Assembly (NCBI GenBank): GCA_018812925.1
Contig: JAHJCU010000004.1
Span: 529,441 to 593,440, forward strand
Reading direction: 5' to 3'
Source of the DNA: Candidatus Omnitrophota bacterium
Lineage (GTDB): Bacteria; CAIJMQ01
Length of the DNA: 64,000 bases
A program made the translations under genes and the position numbers. Below, in pieces: positions 26,385 to 33,826 of the stretch; the stretch's first letter is position 1; the number at the start of each line of letters is the position of its first letter. Below the pieces are notes generated by a model, which searched no databases, was not told where the DNA came from, and saw nothing but the letters and a program-made list of their open reading frames with translations.

Positions 26385-26449
26385 GAAGCACTCCTGTAGG
26401 GAGTGCGAAGTCCCCCCTGTTAGTTTTACTTCATAAAACTAGGGGGGAT
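26385..26449. repeat. R1 compound palindrome upstream of leuB
   Basis: GCACTCC-TGTA-GGGAGTGC hairpin, GAAG linker, then TCCCCCCTGTTAGTTTT / AAAACTAGGGGGGA (26411-26449). Same layout as at 25206-25267. Confidence 0.8.
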
Positions 26450-26457
26450 CATTCCTC

Positions 26458-26541
26458 CTGGTATCTAGAATCTGGTATCTAGCATCCCCGCCTGCTTGCG
26501 AAGCGGGCAGGTAGTATCTAGCATCCAGAATCTAGGATTAG
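26458..26541. repeat. ATCTAG word array with nested R2
   Basis: Degenerate words (GGTATCTAGAATCTGGTATC, TAGCATCCAGAATCTAGG) are interrupted at 26487-26511 by a complete 25-bp R2 palindrome (CCCGCCTGCTTGCGAAGCGGGCAGG type). Sister arrays lie at 28818, 29652 and 36874. Confidence 0.7.
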
Positions 26542-26577
26542 AGGTTTGATGCTCAAGATGAGGAGTTCGGGTTTTAT

Positions 26578-27759
26578 TTAACTCTTTGTTTTCTCTTTTT
26601 CTTCCTTTTGCTCCTCTTCCTTAAACTCTTCCTTTTCTTTCAAAAGGTCTGTTATTTTATCCGAATAGATAGCAAAACTATAATCTTTAAACAGAAAGCT
26701 TTGAGTAACAATGCCTATTAACTCAGCATACTCGTTAATTAAAGGTCCGCCGCTATTACCGAAAAAGATAGTAGCATCCGTTTGAATGTATTCATCACGT
26801 AAAGCAGAAATAATCCCTTCTGTGAACGTATTAGTCATCCCGATAGGAGTACCCAAACTATAAACTCTATCACCTACATTTTGATATTTTTTAGGCGAAA
26901 TCTTAATTATTCCCACATATTCTTCCGGTATCCTTGCCCTTAATAAAGCCAAATCCCTTTTTCTGGAATAAAAATCTAAACGCGCATCAAACCTTGCGCC
27001 TGTATAAAGTTTAATTTCGTAATTTTGCGGTTCTTTAATTTTAGATTTTCTACTTTCAATAACATGCTTATTTGTCAGAATATAATAATCGTTTTCGCCT
27101 TCTCCTATAATAGAGCCCGTCCCCTGAGAAACTCTTTTATCGCCTTCCTTAACATAAACCGTAACAACCGATTTGCGCATACTTGCATAAATTTCTCCGG
27201 CAGAAAGTTTTTTTCTTCCCGTAATATCCCACTCTGATAACACATTAATATTTACAGATTCTTTTTTGATATTTTCTCTCAATAGTTCTTTAAAATCTTT
27301 CTTGCTAAATGAACGAGGGAGGAACAATATAGCTATCCAAATAACCATACCTATAGCTACGAATATCTTTAGATTTCTTTTTATCTTTACCCCTTTATAA
27401 ATCCGTGCTTCTTTTATTCTATTACGATAATATCTGTTTTCTATTCCGCAAACCTTTTTTAAATCCTTCAGAAACTTAATGTCAGGGATATCCAAAACCT
27501 TATCGCTGGTAATTATTCCGAAGCATTCTTCAAAGATAAACTGTTTATCATCCTTTGATAAATCCTCAATCTCGGATTCCAATACCTTCAGATTTATATC
27601 CTGCGTCTGAAGTTTTCTTAACAGATTCTTGCCTTTCTCATCTTCAGCGAATCTTTCTATCAAATTGCCGACATAGTCTCTCTCCTGCTTACCCATTTTC
27701 TCATTTGCCCACAAAGCAGCAGCACAAACCTTAAAAATCAATATCGTTTTCTTATCCAT
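26578..27759 (-). CDS. Membrane-anchored trypsin-like serine protease with TerB-like N-domain
   Basis: A 393-residue protein with three parts. Residues 1-125 are cytoplasmic and helical, resembling a TerB/tellurite-type domain (VCAAALWANEKMGKQERDYV). One membrane helix follows (IFVAIGMVIWIAILFL, about 143-158). The rest is an S1C/DegP-type protease domain with the triad visible: His in ILTNKHVI, Asp in RKRDLALL, Ser in FFGNSGGPL. No PDZ domain. The start ATG at 27759 is one base after the upstream regulator's stop, so it is coupled to the HigBA-like pair; an in-frame start 84 bases earlier would overlap that gene. Its Glu/Lys-rich tail is low complexity. Confidence 0.8.
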   Translation of the reverse strand: MDKKTILIFKVCAAALWANEKMGKQERDYVGNLIERFAEDEKGKNLLRKLQTQDINLKVLESEIEDLSKDDKQFIFEECFGIITSDKVLDIPDIKFLKDLKKVCGIENRYYRNRIKEARIYKGVKIKRNLKIFVAIGMVIWIAILFLPRSFSKKDFKELLRENIKKESVNINVLSEWDITGRKKLSAGEIYASMRKSVVTVYVKEGDKRVSQGTGSIIGEGENDYYILTNKHVIESRKSKIKEPQNYEIKLYTGARFDARLDFYSRKRDLALLRARIPEEYVGIIKISPKKYQNVGDRVYSLGTPIGMTNTFTEGIISALRDEYIQTDATIFFGNSGGPLINEYAELIGIVTQSFLFKDYSFAIYSDKITDLLKEKEEFKEEEQKEEKEKTKS

Positions 27760-27760
27760 T

Positions 27761-28102
27761 TTATTTAACAATAATCTTTTGAATTTTAGAGAGAACCTCT
27801 GATTCTTTGCTCCGGGGGATAAATAATGGCACAAAATCAGCATCTAAAACCTCTGCCATTCTGGCAAGTCTTGAAATTGTAGCTGACCAAATTCCGTTAG
27901 CTCCTAAATCTCGCGATATATTACTTTTACTTGTCCCCATTACTTCTGCCAATTTTGAATATGTCCACCCCTTTCTCTCCAAAGCATTGAGAATTTGGAC
28001 CTCAAGCTCAAATGCAGGATATTCCTTTTTAAAACGTTGTCTAAATTTCTTATTGAGCATCTTCTTCTCAAAAAGAGTTTTTTCTTTATTCTTATTAACC
28101 AT
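27761..28102 (-). CDS. XRE-family antitoxin (HigA-like)
   Basis: A 113-residue DNA-binding protein with a helix-turn-helix (about residues 45-100: WTYSKLAEVMGTSKSNISRDL, then ATISRLARMAEVLDAD). It follows a RelE/HigB-type toxin gene and overlaps it by eight bases, the toxin-first order of higBA systems. It probably represses the operon through the GTTATC..GATAAC palindrome upstream of the toxin gene. The N-terminus is basic and unusually long for HigA. Confidence 0.82.
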   Translation of the reverse strand: MVNKNKEKTLFEKKMLNKKFRQRFKKEYPAFELEVQILNALERKGWTYSKLAEVMGTSKSNISRDLGANGIWSATISRLARMAEVLDADFVPLFIPRSKESEVLSKIQKIIVK

Positions 28103-28508
28103 AATATGTTCCCTCCTTTACTCTTTTCAGATAATCTTTTTTATATTTTATAGCAACTTTAAGTTTTTCTTTATCTTGTTTATCCATCTTCTGCGAATGT
28201 TTCCGATACGCATTTGTAATAATTACTTTGCCGCCTTTATACATAAAATTAAATAGCCTTTCATCTCCCGGCTTAAAAGCATAGATTTTTTGTGTGTTAT
28301 CCTCAATCCTATACATAGTTGCGGGTAGCTTTGTCCCTTTCAAAGAATCTGCAAGATATTTAACCATATAAAGAAAACGGTCTTGGTCTTTTTCCTCCAT
28401 ATCTTGAAAATATTCATAAGCAGGTATTTTCCCGTCTTGTGTGTAATACCATTCAACAATATAAGTTGCTCCCCTATAAATTACATAATCTAGGGTATAT
28501 TTTGGCAT
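28095..28508 (-). CDS. RelE/HigB-type toxin (Gp49-like)
   Basis: A 137-residue protein of the phage-derived Gp49-like / HigB family of ribosome-dependent mRNA interferases. Marker segments are GKIPAYEYFQDMEEKDQDRFL, LKGTKLPATMYRIED...IYAFKPGDERLFNFMY and VIITNAYRKHSQKM. It is longer at the N-terminus than minimal HigB (about 100 residues). First gene of a three-gene operon: toxin, antitoxin, membrane protease. The promoter and a palindromic operator lie directly upstream. Confidence 0.82.
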   Translation of the reverse strand: MPKYTLDYVIYRGATYIVEWYYTQDGKIPAYEYFQDMEEKDQDRFLYMVKYLADSLKGTKLPATMYRIEDNTQKIYAFKPGDERLFNFMYKGGKVIITNAYRKHSQKMDKQDKEKLKVAIKYKKDYLKRVKEGTYYG

Positions 28509-28528
28509 TGTTATTTTTTATCAAGAGG

Positions 28529-28557
28529 AAGTTATCATAAAAGATAACCTTTGTCAA
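28529..28557 (-). promoter_or_regulatory. Probable promoter and operator of HigBA-like operon
   Basis: Minus-strand TTGACA (28552-28557) with a weaker -10 box TAACTT 17 bases on. The spacer holds the palindrome GTTATC-TTTTAT-GATAAC (28531-28548), a likely binding site for the HigA-like protein. Confidence 0.5.
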
Positions 28558-28619
28558 TCCGCCATTGAAGCCTTGGCGAGATTGACCTCGCCGATTTGTA
28601 GTGGCGGGTCAACATAATC

Positions 28620-28814
28620 GTGAAAAACTCACTAAAAAACACCAATTTTCACGGTTTTGAGTTGCAAATCTTCTTTAAAGGCTTTTGCAGTATAGTCTTT
28701 TTAAATTCTCTAAGTATGTTAGAAAGAACGACTTCAACTATATTCAGCGTAATTGAAGAAAACAAGCATTTCCTTCAATTAGACGGGTTCGGAACAATTA
28801 ACAACTTAATATAA
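28620..28814 (+). other. Unassigned 64-codon open frame in a 450-base gap
   Basis: The 28509-28960 gap holds the toxin promoter, this frame, an ATCTAG word array and an R1 palindrome. The frame encodes a hydrophobic, Phe/Leu-rich 64-residue peptide and uses ATG with no Shine-Dalgarno sequence. A CGTGAAAA..TTTTCACG inverted repeat (about 28618-28660) overlaps its start. It matches nothing I recognise and may be a remnant of a mobile element or chance. Confidence 0.2.
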
Positions 28815-28817
28815 GGT

Positions 28818-28946
28818 AGATAGTATCCAGTATCTGGTATCTAGTGTTTAGCATCTAGTATCTTGTATCCAGAATCTAGCATCCAGCATCTATCGTCCAT
28901 CGCGAAGTCCCCCCTGTTAGTTTTACTTCATAAAACTAGGGGGGAT
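28818..28946. repeat. ATCTAG word array followed by R1 palindrome
   Basis: Words such as TATCCAGTATCTGG and ATCTAGCATCCAGCATC fill 28818-28898. An R1 hairpin (TCCCCCCTGTTAGTTTT / AAAACTAGGGGGGA) occupies 28908-28946, next to the stop of the 28961-29635 gene. Confidence 0.7.
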
Positions 28947-28960
28947 AGCTGTCCCTATTT

Positions 28961-29635
28961 TCAAAAACTGACCTTCTCCCCCTTCAAAATATCAGGCAGG
29001 GGCTTGGCATCTATACGCATTCCACCGTCATGTTCTATATAAATAGTATAAAGCAGCCCCGGAATAAACTTCATCCCGGGCGCTTCTATCTGTGCATTCT
29101 TTATCCCCACCCTCTTTGCCTCTTCCCCTTCCAGAGCATACTTCCAGAACTTTTGCCATAAATCTTTCTCGAAAATCTTAGTTATCCCTTCAATCTCATA
29201 TCCCGAAGGGACCTCATTTATCTTATTTATCTCAAAAACTTCAGCTCCGTTATCCTTAAGAGTAAACGCTTTCAGAAACACATACGCACTTTTCCCTTTA
29301 AGAGCGTCTCCCTTCTTTACATAAAAATCATCAAACCTTATAACCATCGACTGAAACTGAATGATATTCCCCGAGAAAGTAAAATATTTAGGCGGAAGCG
29401 CCTTCATATTCGTATCATATTCCACAAACTTAATAGTCGTATACGTCTTCTTCTTTGCGGGGTCGGACTTAACATCCACCACCATAACCTCCGCAATCCT
29501 TGAATCAGCAGTAAGCCTCTGGATAATCTTCTTCAAACTCCTGTTTTCAATAATTGATTGAATAACGTGGAAAGCTACAAAAGCAAGAACAACTACAACT
29601 ATAAGAGCAACAACCTTCGTTATAAATTTTCTCAT
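28961..29635 (-). CDS. Uncharacterised membrane-anchored exported protein
   Basis: A 224-residue protein with one N-terminal signal-anchor helix (residues 6-28, ITKVVALIVVVVLAFVAFHVI), then a coiled segment and a beta-rich extracytoplasmic domain (TTIKFVEYD, KYFTFSGNIIQFQSMVIRFDDFYV). It ends in a lipid- or envelope-facing tail. No family recognised. It is separated from both neighbours by ATCTAG word arrays and R1 palindromes, so it is probably a one-gene unit. Confidence 0.65.
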   Translation of the reverse strand: MRKFITKVVALIVVVVLAFVAFHVIQSIIENRSLKKIIQRLTADSRIAEVMVVDVKSDPAKKKTYTTIKFVEYDTNMKALPPKYFTFSGNIIQFQSMVIRFDDFYVKKGDALKGKSAYVFLKAFTLKDNGAEVFEINKINEVPSGYEIEGITKIFEKDLWQKFWKYALEGEEAKRVGIKNAQIEAPGMKFIPGLLYTIYIEHDGGMRIDAKPLPDILKGEKVSF

Positions 29636-29651
29636 TTTATTATTGTCTTTT

Positions 29652-29740
29652 ACTAGAATCCAGTATCCAGAATCTGGTATCTTTTTCAGTTTTTATCTGT
29701 TACTAGTATCTGGTATCTAGAATCTAGTATTGAGTATCTA
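29652..29740. repeat. ATCTAG word array
   Basis: Degenerate words (AGAATCCAGTATCCAGAATC, TAGTATCTGGTATCTAG) fill the gap between the 29738-29932 gene and the 28961-29635 gene. No constant repeat/spacer structure, so not a CRISPR. Confidence 0.65.
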
Positions 29741-29932
29741 TTTCCTGTCCTGTTTGGCGATATAGTATAAAATGAAAACGGTTACAAGCCCTCCAAAAAA
29801 CAACGACAGCCAAAGCGTCGATTCTTTATTCATCAAGGGTATCTTGTCAAGCAACATCCACAAACTTCTAAATATCAACACACTTACAAGTATTAAAGCT
29901 ACTTCCGCTAAAATCAATTTTTTATGTGTCAT
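29738..29932 (-). CDS. Small two-helix membrane protein
   Basis: A 64-residue protein with membrane helices at about residues 6-26 (LILAEVALILVSVLIFRSLW) and 40-58 (LWLSLFFGGLVTVFILYYIA), ending in a basic tail KQDRK. No family recognised. It sits between repeats, downstream of the SNF2/methyltransferase operon, and its stop is at the edge of a word array. Confidence 0.5.
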   Translation of the reverse strand: MTHKKLILAEVALILVSVLIFRSLWMLLDKIPLMNKESTLWLSLFFGGLVTVFILYYIAKQDRK

Positions 29933-29944
29933 TTTGTTAACTCC

Positions 29945-30009
29945 CGTAGTACTCCCATTGGAGTACGAAGTCCCCCCTGTTATATTTCATAGAAATATAA
30001 CAGGGGGGA
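29945..30009. repeat. R1 compound palindrome
   Basis: GTACTCC-CATT-GGAGTAC hairpin, GAAG, then TCCCCCCTGTTATATTTC paired with GAAATATAACAGGGGGGA (29971-30009). Confidence 0.8.
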
Positions 30010-30061
30010 TTTTCTCTTCCACTAGTATCCAGAACATTTTAAATGGGATGTGTCCCCGTTT

Positions 30062-30253
30062 TTAACGTTTGCCTTCTTTTGTGCTTAGCTTGTATCTATT
30101 TAACTTGCGTAGACACTCATCAAGAGCTAGGTTAAGCTTTAAGCCTTCTGAAAAAGGAATAATTACATTTAATACTTTAGCTTGATTAGCAATATTAGGC
30201 TTAACTTTGGCAATCGAACGACCCCCAAAACTAAATCCTTTCATTTTAGCCAT
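30062..30253 (-). CDS. Small protein closing the SNF2/methyltransferase operon
   Basis: A 63-residue basic protein beginning MAKMKGFSFGGRSIAKVK with a leucine-rich helical second half (LKLNLALDECLRKLNRYKL). No family recognised. A perfect GGAGGATG Shine-Dalgarno sequence precedes the ATG at 30253 (the ATG six bases earlier overlaps it). It follows the nuclease-methyltransferase gene by a few bases on the same strand and is probably co-expressed with the cassette. Confidence 0.55.
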   Translation of the reverse strand: MAKMKGFSFGGRSIAKVKPNIANQAKVLNVIIPFSEGLKLNLALDECLRKLNRYKLSTKEGKR

Positions 30254-30265
30254 ATTCATCCTCCT

Positions 30266-32080
30266 TTATTTTTTCTTTTTCCCGAATATACCCTTCAGTG
30301 CTGTGCTGATTTTTGTTTTTGCAATGATTTTTTGTTCATACTTGGGCAGTTCTTTTTCCTTCATCTCAATATCAATAAGAAGTTTTTGTCTTTCCCGTTT
30401 GCGCTTTTTCTTTTCGATAACTTTCTTTAAACTTTTGTATTTTATTTCTCCGGGGTCAGTTAAAACCTGATTTTTCTGCCAAGATTCCCATTGTTTAGAA
30501 ACAATACCAAGATAGTCATCGAGCCATTCACACACAGGCCCCTTTGTACTTTCCGGAAGATTAATACTTGCAAGGAAAACAGGATAATCCAAGTTGATGT
30601 CGGACAAATTAAGACCTTCCTTATCTTTTACTGCTCTAATTTTCCCTACATAAAGAATAGACATTTTCATACTAGCTGTTCTACTGCCACGTTGAGCTTG
30701 CTGTACATCCGTACCTACTTTAAACACCCCACGTGGCAAACTTATAATTGCCAAAACCTTACAATGTTTTGCCACATATTTACGTAAAATTTCATCTTGC
30801 GAGTTAGAGAAGAACCCTTCGGGAAGTATAAGACAGATTCTACCGCCCACTTTGGCAGAGCGTATTGCTTGTTGAATTGAAAAATTATATTCTGAGAAAC
30901 TGTCTGACCTTCCATTTAAATCTAAATCTGTTTCTAAATTTGCTAATACTTTGTCAATATCTTTTCTTTCTTCATTAGGGTACTTGTTACTTCCTGAAGG
31001 ATTGCCGATAACTAAATCCCAATCGTTGCCATAGTAAAAAAGTCCATTTCTACAATAGACCGGAATAGAATCAATGTTGTCTTTACCAAAACATCCAAAA
31101 TAAATCGCTAAATAGGTTTTTGCAATCACGTAAGGCAAAGAGTCAATATCTATTCCCGTGATATTATTTAAGCCGATGTTTCCCTTATCAATTACCGCAG
31201 ATAAAAAACCGCCACTTCCACATTCAAAATCTAAGACCTTCCACGTTAGCTTTATATTGACTAAATTTACCATAAAGGCAATCACGCACTGTTCTGTCAT
31301 ATATTGATTAAGATTGGTTCCTTGGAACGAACGTAAGACAAAACGCCTGAATTCTCTGGCGTTATCAGAATTCAAAGAGCCAAGTAAATCATACTGACCA
31401 AGGAGCTGACGGACATGAGATTGTCTATCTTTATAAGAATCCAGCGATACATAAGGGTGCCTACTGGTATAATTTTTGGGGTTCTCTAAATAACTAAGTA
31501 TTTGAGAAGCTACATTAAAAATAACATCTTTCGTAATCAATTTCTTCAATTTATATATTGCCATTAGTTCATTAAGAAACTCTTTACTAAAATCTTGAGG
31601 CGTTAAGACTGCTGGCCTATATCCTGAGGACAAGCCATAATGAGAAAGAACATCAGAGAATGGAAGTGCTATATCTAATTTTTCCAACCAATCTTTGAAA
31701 TCTTGGCCTGCAACTTCAAAACGATAAATGTAAAAATTTATATTTTTAGCAACAGTTGTAATGACAAAACGCGGACGCCTGCCATCCTTAGAATAGTTGG
31801 GATTGTTAGTAGGAAAATTCCTTACATATGACAAAGCTTGCTCTTTGGCATTTTCTTCGGACTGTCCTTCCTTTTTTGCTTCAATTAAAACAAGCGGAAC
31901 TTTATCCCAATAATATACAACATCTGGCTTCTTAGTGCCTGAACCAACTTTTATAGGCACCTCATCTATTTTTACATGTTCGTGGTCTTCAGGTTTAGGA
32001 TAATTATAAGCTGAAGCCAAAATAGGTAACCAATATTGAACCAAAAAAGAAATTTCTGGCCTTTGACCTTTAGGGCTCAT
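30266..32080 (-). CDS. HsdR_N-type nuclease domain fused to N6-methyltransferase-like domain
   Basis: A 604-residue protein with two modules. Residues 7-125 match the N-terminal nuclease domain of type I R subunits (HsdR_N_2, PD-(D/E)xK fold): RPEISFLVQYWLP, then KPDVVYYW (Asp53) and VLIEAKKE (Glu67, Lys69). Residues about 185-510 have the N6_Mtase fold: the SAM loop reads DFECGSGGFL (284-293) instead of DPACGSGGFL, and the catalytic motif reads NPSG (360-363) instead of NPPY/F. A basic coiled tail follows. The changed catalytic motif suggests it binds rather than methylates DNA. It overlaps the upstream methyltransferase by four bases (ATGA). Part of a probable restriction/defence operon. 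Confidence 0.8.
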   Translation of the reverse strand: MSPKGQRPEISFLVQYWLPILASAYNYPKPEDHEHVKIDEVPIKVGSGTKKPDVVYYWDKVPLVLIEAKKEGQSEENAKEQALSYVRNFPTNNPNYSKDGRRPRFVITTVAKNINFYIYRFEVAGQDFKDWLEKLDIALPFSDVLSHYGLSSGYRPAVLTPQDFSKEFLNELMAIYKLKKLITKDVIFNVASQILSYLENPKNYTSRHPYVSLDSYKDRQSHVRQLLGQYDLLGSLNSDNAREFRRFVLRSFQGTNLNQYMTEQCVIAFMVNLVNIKLTWKVLDFECGSGGFLSAVIDKGNIGLNNITGIDIDSLPYVIAKTYLAIYFGCFGKDNIDSIPVYCRNGLFYYGNDWDLVIGNPSGSNKYPNEERKDIDKVLANLETDLDLNGRSDSFSEYNFSIQQAIRSAKVGGRICLILPEGFFSNSQDEILRKYVAKHCKVLAIISLPRGVFKVGTDVQQAQRGSRTASMKMSILYVGKIRAVKDKEGLNLSDINLDYPVFLASINLPESTKGPVCEWLDDYLGIVSKQWESWQKNQVLTDPGEIKYKSLKKVIEKKKRKRERQKLLIDIEMKEKELPKYEQKIIAKTKISTALKGIFGKKKK

Positions 32081-33825
32081 ACAACATCCTCTTTTTCTCC
32101 ACGGACAACTGCTTCGGTCTTAACAACTAAATCTTTGAGCATTTTCTCAGCTGTTTCTATATTCTTCTTATAACCTTGTTCGTCACCTTTTGCTTTCGCT
32201 TCCATAGCCTTATCGTGATGCTTAGACATTTTTTTATATTCGGTCTCTATGTGTGACTGAATGGGATTTGAAATTATGGGTACCTTAATTTTTTTTAAAA
32301 AACCAGTGCTCAATTTAGGTGAAGCAACCCCATGCATAAATTGATTGATCTGTTCTTTAGCAAAAAAAGTTTTCATGAATACCGGAATATAATATGGATT
32401 TATGCCATTAAATCTAGCAACATATAAGTCACCTGTGCAAGAAGTTTTTGGTGCGTTTTCTATTATCAAAGTGCTGCCGAGTGTTGCGCCAGAATACGCT
32501 ATGATTACATCTCCATCCTGCAATTGAGTATGCTTTAGACGCTCATATGCATTTTTTGAACAATAATACTGTTCTGCATAGTTATAACCTGTATCTAAAA
32601 ATTCAGTAACCCTAAAATAAGCTATCGCTTGGTTTTTTTCGACCTTTTCTCCTAGTGATTGTCTAACATGATCGGGGAATACTAAACTTTTTCTTGGTAA
32701 GAAATCACTTAACGGTTTTATTTCAATTACTATTCCCTCGAAAATATTTTCTCCGCGAGGATGCCAATAATATGGGTCCCATCTACTATGTGGTCTTTCT
32801 TCGCTCAAGTCCTTTAGTGTCTTATCTATTCGCACCATTGCTATTTCGTTACCCTGAGAATCATTTACTACTTTCACTAAATTGTTTTTTGCGGAATTCA
32901 TTTTGTTAACCTCCTTATAATAATCAGAGACATTAGGTAAACTTTCTAATTTATTAACTACGGAGAGAAAAATTTTATAATCTTTCGATATTCTTTTATC
33001 CTCTTTTGGCTTAGTCATAAAAAGTATGCTTGTCTTAGCTGATGTGCCAGCGTCCTTAAAGGTCTCTCTTGGCAGAGAAACTATAGCATTGACTATAACC
33101 TTTTGGGCAATAAACTCTCGTACGTAATGAAGATTTGAATTACTTAAAATCCCATCTGGGATAATGATTGCAATGTGCCCTTCTGGCTTACAAAGCTGAA
33201 TAAATCGCTCCATAAACAATATCTCAATAGGGAACTTTTTAAGTCGTTCCCCCTGATTTCTGGTTAAATTTTCAGGCATTTCATCAAAAAGAAATACCTT
33301 GCCATTTTGTTTATTGCCATTTTGCTTTAGTGACCTACGCCATATTTCATATTTTAATAGTGCGTCATGTAGTTGTGGTGTTATTTCCTGTATTCCTACT
33401 CCGCCATATGGTGGATTGCCTACTACTAAATCATATTGATTTAATCCGCCTCTTTTATATCTTAAAACCTTTTCAGGCAATGGCAATAACCCGTTCTGAT
33501 GGTAAAAATGAATATCCAACTCTGCTCTTGAGCCAAATGACTTGAGTAGGTTTATTTCTATCCATTTCTCTTTAACTTTTTCATCAAGGTCTACCCCAAA
33601 GACATATATCGGCTTAGTCATATCTTTATCTAAGGCAACTTTAAGAAAAACTCCCTCTCCGCATGCAGGGTCTATGATAGAGGGAATTTTTCCTTTCTTC
33701 CATTTATCTCCTTTATCTAAGTGGACTTTAAGCATATCATAAATGAATTCCACTACTATTCGCGGAGTAAAAAATTGGCCTATTGCCTTTTGTCTACTAA
33801 GTTCTTGTTGTTTTTGCTCTGTCAT
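32077..33825 (-). CDS. N6-adenine DNA methyltransferase with target-recognition tail
   Basis: A 582-residue protein. The N-terminal HsdM/TaqI-type methyltransferase has SAM motif DPACGEGVFL (52-61) and catalytic NPPYGG (137-142), both intact. The C-terminal 200 residues resemble a type I S-subunit half: a recognition domain (YFRVTEFLDTGYNYAE, LQDGDVIIAYSGATLGST, TGDLYVARF), then the conserved helix region ending in a coiled-coil (HIETEYKKMSKHHDKAMEAKAK). So recognition and methylation are in one chain, as in type IIG or DrmMI-like enzymes. It starts one base after the SNF2 gene's stop and is coupled to the next gene. Confidence 0.88.
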   Translation of the reverse strand: MTEQKQQELSRQKAIGQFFTPRIVVEFIYDMLKVHLDKGDKWKKGKIPSIIDPACGEGVFLKVALDKDMTKPIYVFGVDLDEKVKEKWIEINLLKSFGSRAELDIHFYHQNGLLPLPEKVLRYKRGGLNQYDLVVGNPPYGGVGIQEITPQLHDALLKYEIWRRSLKQNGNKQNGKVFLFDEMPENLTRNQGERLKKFPIEILFMERFIQLCKPEGHIAIIIPDGILSNSNLHYVREFIAQKVIVNAIVSLPRETFKDAGTSAKTSILFMTKPKEDKRISKDYKIFLSVVNKLESLPNVSDYYKEVNKMNSAKNNLVKVVNDSQGNEIAMVRIDKTLKDLSEERPHSRWDPYYWHPRGENIFEGIVIEIKPLSDFLPRKSLVFPDHVRQSLGEKVEKNQAIAYFRVTEFLDTGYNYAEQYYCSKNAYERLKHTQLQDGDVIIAYSGATLGSTLIIENAPKTSCTGDLYVARFNGINPYYIPVFMKTFFAKEQINQFMHGVASPKLSTGFLKKIKVPIISNPIQSHIETEYKKMSKHHDKAMEAKAKGDEQGYKKNIETAEKMLKDLVVKTEAVVRGEKEDVV

Positions 33826-33826
33826 A

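Noticed and set aside
26458..26541. Possible CRISPR array (regularly spaced short repeats)
   Set aside because: Words of 10-11 bases vary in sequence and directly abut; there are no constant repeats of 25-40 bases with unique spacers and no cas genes. The same applies to the other word arrays.
28620..28814. Functional small protein gene
   Set aside because: Listed only as an unassigned open frame: no ribosome site, no family, and composition like read-through of AT-rich DNA.
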